Of a DNA stretch of 64,000 nt, positions 51,972-61,309 are shown in pieces (the stretch's first letter is position 1; the number at the start of each line of letters is the position of its first letter). The stretch is from Tenderia sp965602225 (lineage in GTDB: Bacteria; Pseudomonadota; Gammaproteobacteria; Tenderiales; Tenderiaceae). The notes below the pieces were generated by a model. That model saw nothing but the letters and a program-made list of their open reading frames with translations. It did not search any database and was not told where the DNA came from. The DNA is taken from NCBI GenBank assembly GCA_965602225.1, contig CBFCYE010000010.1, positions 1-64,000 on the forward strand. Reading direction: 5' to 3'. The position numbers and the translations under genes are program-made.

Positions 51972-52535
51972 CTAGTGGCGGGTGTCGCTGTCGTGTTTAA
52001 AGGGTTGGCCGGTGTTGCTGGCTGTCTTGATGCGGTTTAGCGCAAGCTGGCTGTCGGTTTCGTTCCACAGTTCAAAGTTGTCGAGCAGGTCAAACTGGTG
52101 GTTTTGTTGGTTAAGTTCGCCAATGGCCTGCAGCACATCCATCATCGGTACAAAGTCCGTCGCCAGTTGGCCATAAAAACCGTGAATCGTGTCATGCAGC
52201 TGCTGGTAAGCGCTGCGACCCATATTGACGAAATAGCCGAGGTTGAGCAGGCGGCGCTTGGCCATAAGAGGAAAAAGACCGGATAACAGCAGACACTTAT
52301 CGCCAACGTCGCGCAGCTGGTCGTGTTGCTGCTGCCCCTGGCTTTGAATGCCGTCGAGAAATTCCAGCGCAATGATGCTGTTGGTCAATTCGGGGCGTTG
52401 GGTGAAGCGCATCAGGGTGAAGACCAGGTAGCTCTCCAAGGTTTCATCGAGTTGGAGCTTGGCATTGTCCTCAGCCTCGCTGACCAGGCTCTGCCACTGG
52501 GCGGTTGTTGTCGGTTCAATAACAATACTGTTCAT
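51972..52535 (-). CDS. Conserved-looking hypothetical protein
   Basis: A 187-residue soluble, mostly helical protein without signal peptide or known motif. The first part (QWQSLVSEAEDNAKLQLDETLESYLVFTLMRF) and the middle (LRDVGDKCLLLSGLFPLMAKRRLLNLGYFVNMGRSAY) look like a compact helical bundle. The N-terminus and codon use resemble its neighbours, so it is likely a native gene. It lies alone between the PP-loop gene and the divergent outer-membrane gene. Function not recognised. Confidence 0.7.
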   Translation of the reverse strand: MNSIVIEPTTTAQWQSLVSEAEDNAKLQLDETLESYLVFTLMRFTQRPELTNSIIALEFLDGIQSQGQQQHDQLRDVGDKCLLLSGLFPLMAKRRLLNLGYFVNMGRSAYQQLHDTIHGFYGQLATDFVPMMDVLQAIGELNQQNHQFDLLDNFELWNETDSQLALNRIKTASNTGQPFKHDSDTRH

Positions 52536-52670
52536 GACTTTAGCTCCACCGTTTTATGTCGCTTATTAAGGGTATCGGCTATTTGGTTGGGCCCCTTGAG
52601 CCAGCCTTATCCTGAATAGTGTTTGTATGTATGATGAGTAAAATTGAAGACTGGTCGTGTAGAGGTGGTT

Positions 52671-53618
52671 ATGTATAAGTCTGTATTGGGGGTGGTGCTT
52701 GGTTGCAGTGTCTCGACGGTGGTCATGGCGGAAACTGGTATGTCGACAGCGCTACAGCTGGGTTACCGGGTCGACAGTCTTGATTGGAATATTGGCGCTT
52801 ATTTCGAAGGCCAATATGTCAATGTTCTATCTGAATTGGAGTGGACCAGCCTCCAAATCCCCCTGGTTAAACTGGATGTTGACGCCTATCTGGATCGTTT
52901 TTATCTCAGGGGAAATCTTTCCTACGGTGAGATAAATAGCGGTGATAATCAGGACTCGGATTACCTTTCCGATAATCGTATTAATGAATTTTCCAGATCC
53001 AACAATAATGGTGCTGATGGAGAGGTGGCGGATGCCAGTATCGGTTTTGGTTATAAGTTTGATACCTCTGATGCGGGCAGTAAATTCAGTAGTTATTTTA
53101 TGCCTATGTTTGGTTACTCCATTCATACGCAGGATATGAAAATGACCGATGCTGTTCAGACCTTGTCAGTTGCAACGGCAACATTAAGTGCGCTGCCTCT
53201 GGGGCCATTTCCTGGTTTGAACGCCAGTTATGACGCTGAGTGGCAAGGGGCCTGGGTGGGGCTGATCTTTGGCGAAGCCAATACCGATACCGATCTTGAG
53301 ATCGAACTGAGTTTGATCTACCACGATGTTGATTATCAGGCCGAGGCAGACTGGAATCTAAGGACGGACCTTGCCCACCCCAAGAGTTTTGAGCATTTTT
53401 CCGATGGTCATGGCCTTACCCTGTCTTTTAATGGTCGTTCGCCGTTTGGCCATTCAAAAAAATGGTTCTGGGCCTTTGGTCTTGATTATGGTCGCTGGCA
53501 AACTAAGGTTGGTCTGGATCGCGTCTATCCTTCGGCGGGTGGCGTTTTGACAGCTCAACTCAATGAGGTTAACTGGGAGTCAGCGGCGATTAATTTGGGT
53601 CTGGAATTAAGGATGTAA
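52671..53618 (+). CDS. Omptin-like outer-membrane beta-barrel protein
   Basis: ATG 52671, with AGAGGTGG ahead, gives a 315-residue protein with signal peptide (YKSVLGVVLGCSVSTVVMAE). The mature part is strand-rich with the pattern LEWTSLQIPLVKLDVDAYLD, YGEINSGDNQDSDYLSDNR and NEFSRSNNNG. This recalls omptin-type barrels (tryptophan-containing strands and an Asp-rich SGxxxDSDY loop) and the related Protochlamydia outer-membrane family. It ends SAAINLGLELRM. Omptin catalytic residues could not be confirmed by reading, so protease activity is not claimed. It stands alone, upstream of glyQ. Confidence 0.72.
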   Translation: MYKSVLGVVLGCSVSTVVMAETGMSTALQLGYRVDSLDWNIGAYFEGQYVNVLSELEWTSLQIPLVKLDVDAYLDRFYLRGNLSYGEINSGDNQDSDYLSDNRINEFSRSNNNGADGEVADASIGFGYKFDTSDAGSKFSSYFMPMFGYSIHTQDMKMTDAVQTLSVATATLSALPLGPFPGLNASYDAEWQGAWVGLIFGEANTDTDLEIELSLIYHDVDYQAEADWNLRTDLAHPKSFEHFSDGHGLTLSFNGRSPFGHSKKWFWAFGLDYGRWQTKVGLDRVYPSAGGVLTAQLNEVNWESAAINLGLELRM

Positions 53619-53721
53619 GCAGCTTGGCTGCAATCTCTCGCGGCCAGAGGGTATAATCTCCCCCTTTTTGATTTTTAAGTATTTCGAAGGGGATACCTTG
53701 GTTGCCAGTAATCAAGGCAGT

Positions 53722-54636
53722 ATGACTGCCGATTGTGATCTTTCCACCTTTCAGGGCCTGATTTCGGCGCTGCAGAGTTATTGGGCAGAGCAGGGCTGTG
53801 TCGTGATGCAGCCATACGATATGGAAGTCGGGGCCGGCACATTTCACACCGCCACCTTTCTGCGTTCCATCGGCCCCGAGCCTTGGCGTGCTGCCTATGT
53901 TCAGCCCTCGCGCCGTCCCACTGATGGTCGTTATGGTGAAAACCCCAATCGCCTGCAACACTATTACCAGTTTCAGGTAGTACTTAAACCCTCACCTCTA
54001 GAAATCCAGGAACTCTATCTCGGTTCGTTGAAGATGCTTGGTTTCGATCCGCTGGTGCATGACATCCGTTTTGTCGAAGACAACTGGGAATCACCTACCC
54101 TGGGTGCCTGGGGTTTGGGTTGGGAAGTCTGGCTCAATGGTATGGAAGTGACTCAGTTCACTTATTTTCAGCAGGTCGGCGGTCTGGAGTGCAAACCGGT
54201 GACGGGTGAGATTACCTACGGCCTTGAACGTCTGGCGATGTACATCCAGGGTGTCGACAGCGTCTATGATCTGGTCTGGGCTCACGGCCCTGATGGCGAT
54301 GTTACCTATGGTGATATCTTTCATCAAAATGAAGTCGAGCAATCGACCTATAACTTTGAACACGCCAACACCGATGCCCTGTTTCAGTGGTTCGATGCCT
54401 GTGAGGCGGAGAGCAATAAATTGATTGAGGCCGGCCTGGCGTTGCCCGCCTATGAGCAGATGGTCAAAGCATCACATACCTTTAACCTGCTTGATGCCCG
54501 TCACGCTATTTCAGTGACCGAACGAGCCCGCTTTATCGGTCGGATTCGCGCCCTGTCGCGCGCCGTCGCCGAGATCTATTACGTGCGTCGTGAAGAGTTG
54601 GGCTTTCCCATGTTGAAACAAGGGGAGAAAGCCTGA
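53722..54636 (+). CDS. glyQ: Glycyl-tRNA synthetase alpha subunit
   Basis: The alpha subunit of the heterotetrameric bacterial GlyRS contains the class II catalytic core. ATG 53722 gives MTADCDLSTFQGLISALQSYW, near the usual start, and 304 residues; a TTG at 53698 with a strong GAAGGGG before it is a real alternative, adding eight residues. Motifs: QPYDMEVGAGTFHTATFLR, YVQPSRRPTDGRYGENPNRL and TYFQQVGGLECKPVTGEITYGLERLAMY. It overlaps glyS by one base. Confidence 0.96.
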   Translation: MTADCDLSTFQGLISALQSYWAEQGCVVMQPYDMEVGAGTFHTATFLRSIGPEPWRAAYVQPSRRPTDGRYGENPNRLQHYYQFQVVLKPSPLEIQELYLGSLKMLGFDPLVHDIRFVEDNWESPTLGAWGLGWEVWLNGMEVTQFTYFQQVGGLECKPVTGEITYGLERLAMYIQGVDSVYDLVWAHGPDGDVTYGDIFHQNEVEQSTYNFEHANTDALFQWFDACEAESNKLIEAGLALPAYEQMVKASHTFNLLDARHAISVTERARFIGRIRALSRAVAEIYYVRREELGFPMLKQGEKA

Positions 54637-56732
54637 TGAATAGACGTGATTTTCTGGTTGAACTGGGCACCGAAGAACTGCCCCCCAAGGCCTTGTCAAA
54701 ACTGTCCGCTGCCTTTACCAAAGGTATTGTCGAAGCCTTGAAGGCGGCTGGCCTGAGTCACTCGGCCGTGCACAGCTATGCCTCACCACGCCGTCTGGCC
54801 TTAGTGGTTGAAGCCTTGCAAGAGGCACAAGCCGATACTCAAATTGAACGCCGCGGCCCAGCGGTGCAGGCCGCTTATGATAATGATGGTCTGCCCACCA
54901 AAGCGTTACAGGGCTTTGCCCGTTCATGTGGGATTGAGGTAGAGGCGCTCGAAACTCTGGAAACAGCCAAAGGTAGCTGGCTGGTGTATCGCGCCGAAGA
55001 AAAGGGCAAGCCAGCGCAGGAGTTGATTCCTGCCATCGTCCAGCAGTCGCTGGATAAACTACCTATTCCTAAACGGATGCGTTGGGGTGATCTGACAGCT
55101 GAATTCGTCCGTCCGGTGCATTGGTTGGTATTGCTGTTTGGTGACGAGATCATCGACGCAGAAATATTGGCAGTGCAGTCAGGTCGTGAAACCCGCGGTC
55201 ACCGTTTTCATCATCCCGAAAAGATCATCATCAACCAGCCGTCCGAGTATGCGCCGTTGCTGGAGACCGAAGGTCGTGTCGTCGCCAGTTTTAATGATCG
55301 ACGTGAAGCCGTGCGTGGTCAGGTGCAAGAGGCAGCAATCAAACTGGCTGGCAAGGCAGTCATTGATGAGGCTCTGTTGGATGAAGTCACCGGCATGGTC
55401 GAATGGCCAGTAGCGGTCGCCGGTTCGTTTGAGCAGCGTTTTCTTGATGTGCCAGCCGAGGCGCTGATCTCGGCCATGAAGGGTCATCAGAAATATTTTC
55501 ATGTGGTCGATGGCAATGGCAAGTTGATGCCTAACTTCATCACCGTCAGCAATATCGACAGCAAGGATATCAGCGCCGTGTCTGCTGGTAACGAACGGGT
55601 GATTCGTCCGCGCCTGTCTGATGCCGAATTTTTCTGGAATCAGGATCGCAAACAGACGCTGTTTGAACGCCGCAAGTCACTTGATAGTGTGGTGTTCCAG
55701 AAAGAGTTGGGCACCGTGTTTGATAAGTCTGAACGCATTGCTGAGCTGGCTGGTTTTATCACCGAACAACTCGGGGCTAATAAGGCCGATGGCGTTCGCG
55801 CCGGTCAGTTGGCCAAATGTGATCTGATGTCTGAAATGGTCGGTGAGTTCCCTGAACTGCAAGGCATCATGGGTTCTTACTATGCCAACAATGATGGTGA
55901 ATCAGCGGCTGTGGCCGCGGCTATGGATCAACAGTACATGCCGCGTTTTGCCGGTGACGAACTGCCGCAAGCAGCTGTCGGTCAGGCAGTGGCGATTGCC
56001 GACAAGATCGACACCATGGTCGGTATCTTTGATATTGGTCAGCCACCGACAGGCTCGAAAGATCCGTTTGCCTTGCGTCGTGCCGCGCTGGGTATCGTCC
56101 GTATCATCATTGAGAAAGAGCTGGACCTCGATCTTAAAACTGTTCTCGATCATGCCGGTAGTTGTTATCAAAATTCTGGTTCTAAACAGCGAGAGCTGCA
56201 GCTAGAGACGCTGGAAAAAGTATTCAGCTTTATGATGGAGCGTCTGCGTGTTTATTACACCGATGCCGGTATCTCGGTTGATGTGTTTGAGGCAGTCTCT
56301 GTGGTGCGGCCAACACGCCCTTATGATTTCGATCAGCGCGTCCGTGCGGTGAATGCCTTCCGCCAACTGGCTGGGGCTGATGCACTGGCTGCAGCCAACA
56401 AACGTGCGGCCAATATTCTGCGTCAGGCGATTGAGGGTGGTATTGCGATTGCCGCGACAGTGGATGCGTCGCTATTGCAGGAAGCCGCAGAAAAGGCCCT
56501 GGCCGAACGTATCGCTTCAGTTAGCGAAGCGGTTAAGCCTGCCTTGGCAAAACTCGATTACACCAGCGCCCTGCAACAAATGGCGGTGCTCGGTGAAACA
56601 GTCGATGCCTTCTTTGATCAGGTGATGGTGATGGCCGAAGATGAACAGATCAAACTCAATCGTCTGGCCTTGCTCAACAGCATGCATCACCTGTTTTTAC
56701 AGGTTGCCGATGTATCGCAGTTGCAGGGCTAA
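54636..56732 (+). CDS. glyS: Glycyl-tRNA synthetase beta subunit
   Basis: The beta subunit binds tRNA and works only with GlyQ. 698 residues, standard length. The N-terminus (DFLVELGTEELPPKAL) and YASPRRLALVVEAL are the family's; the HD-like central part includes MKGHQKYFHVVDGNGKLMPNFITV and CDLMSEMVGEFPELQGIMG; the C-terminal anticodon-binding-like domain ends in FFDQVMVMAEDEQIKLNRLALL. The start overlaps the glyQ stop (TGATGA), and gmhB begins at the base after its TAA. Confidence 0.97.
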   Translation: MNRRDFLVELGTEELPPKALSKLSAAFTKGIVEALKAAGLSHSAVHSYASPRRLALVVEALQEAQADTQIERRGPAVQAAYDNDGLPTKALQGFARSCGIEVEALETLETAKGSWLVYRAEEKGKPAQELIPAIVQQSLDKLPIPKRMRWGDLTAEFVRPVHWLVLLFGDEIIDAEILAVQSGRETRGHRFHHPEKIIINQPSEYAPLLETEGRVVASFNDRREAVRGQVQEAAIKLAGKAVIDEALLDEVTGMVEWPVAVAGSFEQRFLDVPAEALISAMKGHQKYFHVVDGNGKLMPNFITVSNIDSKDISAVSAGNERVIRPRLSDAEFFWNQDRKQTLFERRKSLDSVVFQKELGTVFDKSERIAELAGFITEQLGANKADGVRAGQLAKCDLMSEMVGEFPELQGIMGSYYANNDGESAAVAAAMDQQYMPRFAGDELPQAAVGQAVAIADKIDTMVGIFDIGQPPTGSKDPFALRRAALGIVRIIIEKELDLDLKTVLDHAGSCYQNSGSKQRELQLETLEKVFSFMMERLRVYYTDAGISVDVFEAVSVVRPTRPYDFDQRVRAVNAFRQLAGADALAAANKRAANILRQAIEGGIAIAATVDASLLQEAAEKALAERIASVSEAVKPALAKLDYTSALQQMAVLGETVDAFFDQVMVMAEDEQIKLNRLALLNSMHHLFLQVADVSQLQG

Positions 56733-57278
56733 ATGATGAAGCTGATTATTCTCGACCGCGATGGTGTTATCAATCAAGACTCTGATGACTACGTTAAGTC
56801 AGTAGACGAATGGCAGCCGATTCCCGGCAGCATTGAGGCCATCGCCAAACTGTCGATGAATGACTACCACATTGTGGTTGCCACAAATCAGTCGGGTATT
56901 GCCCGTGGTTATTTTGATCTTGATGCTTTAAATCAAATGCACGACAAAATGCACAAGCTGGTCAGCGATGCCGGTGGTGCAATTGATGCGGTGTTGTATT
57001 GTCCGCATGGCCCGGATGAAGGCTGTGATTGCCGCAAACCAAAAGCTGGCATGTATAAGGATGTTGCCGAACGCCTGCGTATTGATCTGAAGGGTGTGCC
57101 GGTGGTGGGTGATTCCTTGCGCGATCTACAGGCGGCCGATGCAGTCGGGGCGCGACCGTTGCTGGTGCGCACCGGTAAAGGCGAACGCACCATTGCCAAG
57201 TTGGGTGATGATCTCGCCTATCCGGTTTATGACGATCTGGCCGCAGTGGTTGATATGCTGTTGCAGGAAGAAGGTTAA
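56733..57278 (+). CDS. gmhB: D-glycero-beta-D-manno-heptose-1,7-bisphosphate 7-phosphatase
   Basis: GmhB removes the 7-phosphate in the ADP-heptose pathway for LPS inner core. The 181-residue protein has the HAD motif LDRDGVIN (Asp8 and Asp10), VATNQSGIARG, and the zinc-binding cysteines and histidine of the family (CPHGPDEGCDC). It directly follows glyS without a gap and precedes plsC by five bases, the order also found in Pseudomonas. Confidence 0.95.
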   Translation: MMKLIILDRDGVINQDSDDYVKSVDEWQPIPGSIEAIAKLSMNDYHIVVATNQSGIARGYFDLDALNQMHDKMHKLVSDAGGAIDAVLYCPHGPDEGCDCRKPKAGMYKDVAERLRIDLKGVPVVGDSLRDLQAADAVGARPLLVRTGKGERTIAKLGDDLAYPVYDDLAAVVDMLLQEEG

Positions 57279-57283
57279 GTTTT

Positions 57284-58021
57284 ATGCAGTATTTTCGTTC
57301 GGCAATCTATTTTGTCAGCATGGTCTTGACCGCAGTAGTGTTTGCATCGCTGGCACTGTTGACCTTTCCGCTTTCATTCGAGACGCGTTATCGCTTTATC
57401 TCGCAATTTGCGCGCTTCAATATCTGGTGGCTTAAGCTGACCTGTGGTCTGAGCTATGAAATTGAAGGCCTGGAAAATCTGCCGAAAGAATCGGCGATTG
57501 TATTTGCCAAACACGCCTCCACCTGGGAGACCTATGCGATGCAGTGTTTTCTGCCGCCGCAGACCTGGGTGTTAAAGCGCGAACTGTTGCGGGTGCCGTT
57601 TTTCGGCTGGGGTTTGGCGCTGTTAAAACCGGTGGCCATTGATCGGGCGGCGGGGCGCAAGGCGCTGAAACAACTGGTTGAGCTGGGCAAGATTTGTCTT
57701 GATGAAGGCCGTTGGTTGATTGTCTTTCCTGAAGGCACACGCATGGCACCAGGCACGATGCGCAAGTTTGGTTTTGGCGGCGCGATGTTGGCCGAGAAGA
57801 GCGGTCATCCGGTAGTGCCGATTGCGCATAACGCCGGTTACTTTTGGCCGCGGCACGGTTTTCTCAAAAAGCCCGGAGTGATCAAGGTCAAGATCGGCCC
57901 AGTGATTGATAGCAAACTGCACAAGGCATCTGAGATTAATCAAATGGCCGAAGCGTGGATCACTCAGGCCATGACCGAGATCACTGGTCAGCCTGAAGAG
58001 ATCGTCGAACGTAAGAAATAA
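57284..58021 (+). CDS. plsC: 1-acyl-sn-glycerol-3-phosphate acyltransferase
   Basis: PlsC-type enzymes acylate lysophosphatidic acid at the inner membrane. The 245-residue protein has an N-terminal membrane segment (AIYFVSMVLTAVVFASLALLTF). Its catalytic motif here reads HASTWE (about residue 76; HX4D in most members, so Glu replaces Asp), and FPEGTRMAPG follows (about residue 150). It is the last member of the glyQS-gmhB-plsC run. A lyso-ornithine-lipid or other acceptor cannot be excluded. Confidence 0.9.
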   Translation: MQYFRSAIYFVSMVLTAVVFASLALLTFPLSFETRYRFISQFARFNIWWLKLTCGLSYEIEGLENLPKESAIVFAKHASTWETYAMQCFLPPQTWVLKRELLRVPFFGWGLALLKPVAIDRAAGRKALKQLVELGKICLDEGRWLIVFPEGTRMAPGTMRKFGFGGAMLAEKSGHPVVPIAHNAGYFWPRHGFLKKPGVIKVKIGPVIDSKLHKASEINQMAEAWITQAMTEITGQPEEIVERKK

Positions 58022-58103
58022 TCCCCCACAAAATGTCCGTAGTTCGCAGCTGAACTATCTTGTTATGCTGTTGCCCCATTGATACTCATCATGAAAGGCC
58101 AGC

Positions 58104-58925
58104 GTGGACGCATTACTTAACAATCCTCTTTTTCAATCTGCACTACTGCCATTTGTCGTTAGCCTGGTAGTGGCGGTTATTCTGCGGCCGCATGGTTGGG
58201 TTTGGGCCGGGCTATCTGCTGTGGCTGGATTTGCCGCCAGTGTTTATCTAATAACCGATTTCAGGTTTTTTCCCTTAAGCAGTCACCGCAAAATTTTGTT
58301 GCTGGGTGGCGGTGCCGTGGTGCTGGGCATGTTGTTAGATATGCTGCCCTGGCGGCGCATCACACCGGGGCTGTTGTTTGTCGCCGCAGTGGCGGCGACC
58401 TTGTGGGTGATCTGGCCGCGCTTTCGTGCCTTTGATGGCTGGCAGTTGTGGGCCTTGGTCATTGCCGGGCCGGCCTATGTTGCCTGGCTGGTGGTGGCCT
58501 CTGAGGGGCTGCGGCAGAAAGCATTGCAGGCCGATAGCCTGGTCTTCGCTCTGGGCCTGGGCACGGGTTTATCTGCGCTGCTGGGTGCAACGGCCCTGTA
58601 TGGTCAGCTGGGTTCAGCCATCGCCGCCGCAGTGGGTGCGCGTTTATTAATGCAGCTGTTTGGCAAACCCGTTGTGGCCGGTTCGATCATGCTGCTGCCC
58701 TTGGTTGTTGTCCTGGCCTTGCTGGGTTTGGGGGCGGTGGTCTACGCTAAATTACCGTGGTATAGCCTGTTGCTGTTGGCCCTGGTGCCGGTCATGGCGC
58801 GTGTGCCATTGCCGGCCAATATGCCACGACTGCTACACATAGTTTTATCGGTTTTGATTACGCTGGTGCCTGCCGCATTGGCGGTGTTTTTAACCTGGCG
58901 AGAAGTTGGTGCACCACCGCTATAA
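58104..58925 (+). CDS. Multispanning membrane protein of unknown function
   Basis: A 273-residue protein with GTG start and about eight hydrophobic segments over the whole length (for example LLPFVVSLVVAVILRPHGW, LLLGGGAVVLGMLLDMLPW, LLPLVVVLALLGLGAVVY, ALVPVMARVPLPANM). There is no soluble domain or catalytic motif. It lies 82 bases behind plsC and 45 before yceI. A permease-like or sensor role is possible but not indicated. Confidence 0.7.
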   Translation: MDALLNNPLFQSALLPFVVSLVVAVILRPHGWVWAGLSAVAGFAASVYLITDFRFFPLSSHRKILLLGGGAVVLGMLLDMLPWRRITPGLLFVAAVAATLWVIWPRFRAFDGWQLWALVIAGPAYVAWLVVASEGLRQKALQADSLVFALGLGTGLSALLGATALYGQLGSAIAAAVGARLLMQLFGKPVVAGSIMLLPLVVVLALLGLGAVVYAKLPWYSLLLLALVPVMARVPLPANMPRLLHIVLSVLITLVPAALAVFLTWREVGAPPL

Positions 58926-58970
58926 AGAGTTTATTGAAGGTCTTTTTATTAACTAACAGGGGAGTATGTT

Positions 58971-59534
58971 ATGCGTAAAGTTTGTTTAGCCGTTGCCATG
59001 ATGGCATCAATGTCAGCCCAGGCTGCCGAGAGTTACACCATCGATCCATTTCACACCTATCCTAATTTTGAAATCAACCATCTTGGTTTTTCTACCATGC
59101 ATGGTCGTTTTGATAAGACCTCTGGCAATCTGACAATCGACTGGAAAAAGAACACCGGCTCGGTGGATATCGTTATCGATGCAGCCTCGGTCAGTACCGG
59201 CATGAAAAAACGTGATGATCATTTGATGTCACCAGACTTTTTGAATGCCGCCGAGTTTCCTGAGATCACTTACAAATCTACCAAGGTCACTATCAATAAA
59301 GATAAAACCGCCATGGTCGAAGGCAATCTAACGATTATGGGTGTCAGCAAGCCGGTCACGCTTGATGTGGCAAGCATCAACTGCGGTGATCACCCAATGA
59401 AAAAAGGGGCCTACATCTGTGGCTTTGATGCCAAAGGTAAGTTCAAACGTTCAGATTTTGGTGTGACCTATGGTCTGCCTGCGGTAGGCGATGAAATGAA
59501 ACTGCATATTGAAGTAGAAGCAGCGCGTAACTAA
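58971..59534 (+). CDS. yceI: YceI-family periplasmic lipid-binding protein
   Basis: YceI proteins are lipocalin-like periplasmic barrels that hold isoprenoid lipids. The 187-residue protein has a signal peptide (MRKVCLAVAMMASMSAQA, cleavage before AE), the start of the domain SYTIDPFHTYPNFEINHLGFS, and typical DFLNAAEFPEITYKST and FKRSDFGVTYGLPAVGDEM. It is followed by a strong terminator and a convergent globin gene. Confidence 0.95.
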   Translation: MRKVCLAVAMMASMSAQAAESYTIDPFHTYPNFEINHLGFSTMHGRFDKTSGNLTIDWKKNTGSVDIVIDAASVSTGMKKRDDHLMSPDFLNAAEFPEITYKSTKVTINKDKTAMVEGNLTIMGVSKPVTLDVASINCGDHPMKKGAYICGFDAKGKFKRSDFGVTYGLPAVGDEMKLHIEVEAARN

Positions 59535-59546
59535 GCTGGTTTGAAT

Positions 59547-59582
59547 AAACGGCGGCGCTAGAAATAGCGTCGCCGTTTTTTA
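59547..59582. terminator. Rho-independent terminator after yceI
   Basis: Stem AAACGGCGGCGCTA (59547-59560) / TAGCGTCGCCGTTT (59565-59578), one G-U pair, loop GAAA, T-run behind. The A-rich other side could also serve the convergent globin gene. Confidence 0.92.
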
Positions 59583-59596
59583 TTGTTAGAAAACTA

Positions 59597-60028
59597 TCAG
59601 CGTGCCGGGTTTTTAAAGTCCAGTATTTCCTGGGTGGCATAGGTGCGCTGACAATCAGCAGCGGATTTTTTTACCAGGGCTTTTTTCAAAGCGCCATCGG
59701 CGGCCAGCCACTCTTCTCTTAGCGCGTCACTAATTCTTTCCTGCTTGATGGCATCAGACAACAGTTGGCGCCTGACCTCGAACAACTCCTCAGTGATGAC
59801 CATATGCTGGTGGGCCATTTTGGGGGTTTTGCCGGCATAGCGGTTGGGGCCACCGATTAGATAGCTCATAAAGTCAGTCTGCTGCTCTTCCAGTACCCGC
59901 TGGGGTTTGTCGGTGAAATATTTGCTCAGCCAGGGGTGGGCGTAGGCCAAGTCATAAAAGGTCTTATGAACACGTTCCAGTGTTTGCTTGCCGCCCAAGC
60001 GATCATAGAGTGATTTATCGATAGACAT
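59597..60028 (-). CDS. Truncated haemoglobin
   Basis: A 143-residue globin of the 2-on-2 fold. The start SLYDRLGGKQTLERVHKTFYDL, the GGPNRYAGK segment and the histidine pair in MAHQHMVIT (residues 73 and 75), which contains the proximal haem ligand, fit the GlbN-type group. The C-terminus is a little longer than usual. Likely roles are oxygen or nitric oxide handling in the cytoplasm; no NO-related neighbours are present. Confidence 0.9.
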   Translation of the reverse strand: MSIDKSLYDRLGGKQTLERVHKTFYDLAYAHPWLSKYFTDKPQRVLEEQQTDFMSYLIGGPNRYAGKTPKMAHQHMVITEELFEVRRQLLSDAIKQERISDALREEWLAADGALKKALVKKSAADCQRTYATQEILDFKNPAR

Positions 60029-60264
60029 ACTGTTACCTGCGAGTGCTTGTGGGTCATAAAGATATATATTATTGCTATGTTATGTAACGACAGTTAGGAG
60101 CAAAATCTTAGCCTGGCGACATAAAACGCTGCGGCACGGTTTCAAAATCTGACCTGTTTTATTTGCTGTGCTAGTCTTAAAAACAGTGGTAATACCGGTG
60201 CCAGCAATCATCTACCTCATTGCAAAGGTCACTGGCGGTTATATCCAGCAAAGGGAGTTTGTAT

Positions 60265-60855
60265 ATGGGTACCTATGATTACGCCATTCTCGGCGCCATC
60301 CTGTGTGGAATCATTATGGTCTTTGGCGGGATTGTCCTGTTATACAAAGGCGCGATCAGGCTTGAGGTGGCCTCCAAAGACCCCGCCCTGACCGTTGAGA
60401 TGTTTCAAAAGGAGCTCAAGTTTTCCACCCGCAACCCGGCGCTGGGCTTATTCATGATAGGGCTCTGTTTTGTGGTGCTATCGATTTATTTTGGTCAAGA
60501 CATGGCCGCAACAGCAATCGAAGTGCGCGGCAGAACCGAGGGCATAGATGAACAGGTGACCATTAGGTTGCAGTCCCAGTGGCCGATCGAGGCGCACGAG
60601 GGGCAAGTGCATCAGGTGGTGCGGCCGCAGCTGGACGTGCTCTGGGTGGTGGTCAGTGCGCCGGGTTACACACCACATTATGAATCTTTTGCCCGCAATC
60701 AGCTGAAGCGTGGTGTTGATTTTGGTAGCGTTACCCTGGCCCGGGCTGCGCCTAAGATAGAACCCAATGCCGCGCGAATCGCCGAACTGCCAACAGGGGT
60801 GGAGGCGCCGCCCCTGAGTGAAGGTGGTAGTTTTGGTAGCGGAGGTCCGTTATGA
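60265..60855 (+). CDS. Two-pass membrane protein with periplasmic C-terminal domain
   Basis: ATG 60265 with AAGGGAG ahead gives 196 residues; the frame is open 45 bases upstream but the shorter start has the better ribosome binding site. There are two membrane segments (AILGAILCGIIMVFGGIVLLY and LGLFMIGLCFVVLSIYFG) and then a beta-rich domain of about 110 residues (VEVRGRTEGIDEQVTIRLQ..., PQLDVLWVVVSAPGYTPHY). The domain ends in a low-complexity Ser/Gly/Pro tail. It overlaps the next gene by four bases; the two probably act together. Function unknown. Confidence 0.75.
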   Translation: MGTYDYAILGAILCGIIMVFGGIVLLYKGAIRLEVASKDPALTVEMFQKELKFSTRNPALGLFMIGLCFVVLSIYFGQDMAATAIEVRGRTEGIDEQVTIRLQSQWPIEAHEGQVHQVVRPQLDVLWVVVSAPGYTPHYESFARNQLKRGVDFGSVTLARAAPKIEPNAARIAELPTGVEAPPLSEGGSFGSGGPL

Positions 60856-61172
60856 AACAGCGACTGAAACTCTCGCTTATGGCAATACTCTTGCTACTGG
60901 CACAAACTGCCTGGGCTCAGGGTGTCAGTGTCTATGGCGCTGTCACCAATGCCTACAGCCAGCCTGTCCCCGGTGTTGTTGTCTCTTTGTTTCATCCAGT
61001 ATACGGGCGCAGTTCACCGGCCTACACGGACGGCTGGGGCCGTTATGCCATTCATGCTGTACCGCCAGATCAGGCGCCTTATTATATTGAAGTATATTGG
61101 GGCAACCAGCTGATCTACCGTGATCCAATTCAGGTCTTTGGCCCGCTGGAGTGGCACATCATGCTCAATTGA
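60852..61172 (+). CDS. Secreted carboxypeptidase-regulatory-like beta-sandwich protein
   Basis: 106 residues with signal peptide (LSLMAILLLLAQTAWA) and a single beta-sandwich of the carboxypeptidase-regulatory/transthyretin kind (GVSVYGAVTNAYSQPVPGVVVSLF, SSPAYTDGWGRYAIHAVPPD). It starts within the stop of the preceding membrane protein gene (ATGA), so the two are probably a functional pair. Partner and ligand unknown. Confidence 0.8.
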   Translation: MKQRLKLSLMAILLLLAQTAWAQGVSVYGAVTNAYSQPVPGVVVSLFHPVYGRSSPAYTDGWGRYAIHAVPPDQAPYYIEVYWGNQLIYRDPIQVFGPLEWHIMLN

Positions 61173-61274
61173 GGCGCCCTGGGTTTGATGTGATCTATTT
61201 GTGGCGGCGGTAGATAATGAATTGAAATGCTGAGATTGAAGTGCGCTGTAAATAGTTTTACAAGTGCCGGAAAG

Positions 61275-61307
61275 AAAAAGCCCGCCTCATCTGAAGGTGG
61301 GCTTTTT
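61275..61307. terminator. Bidirectional terminator downstream of the beta-sandwich gene
   Basis: AAAAGCCCGCCT / AGGTGGGCTTTT with a G-U pair and a seven-base loop, A-run and T-run on either side. It serves the plus-strand gene pair and the minus-strand hypothetical gene ending at 61310. Confidence 0.9.
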
Positions 61308-61309
61308 TA

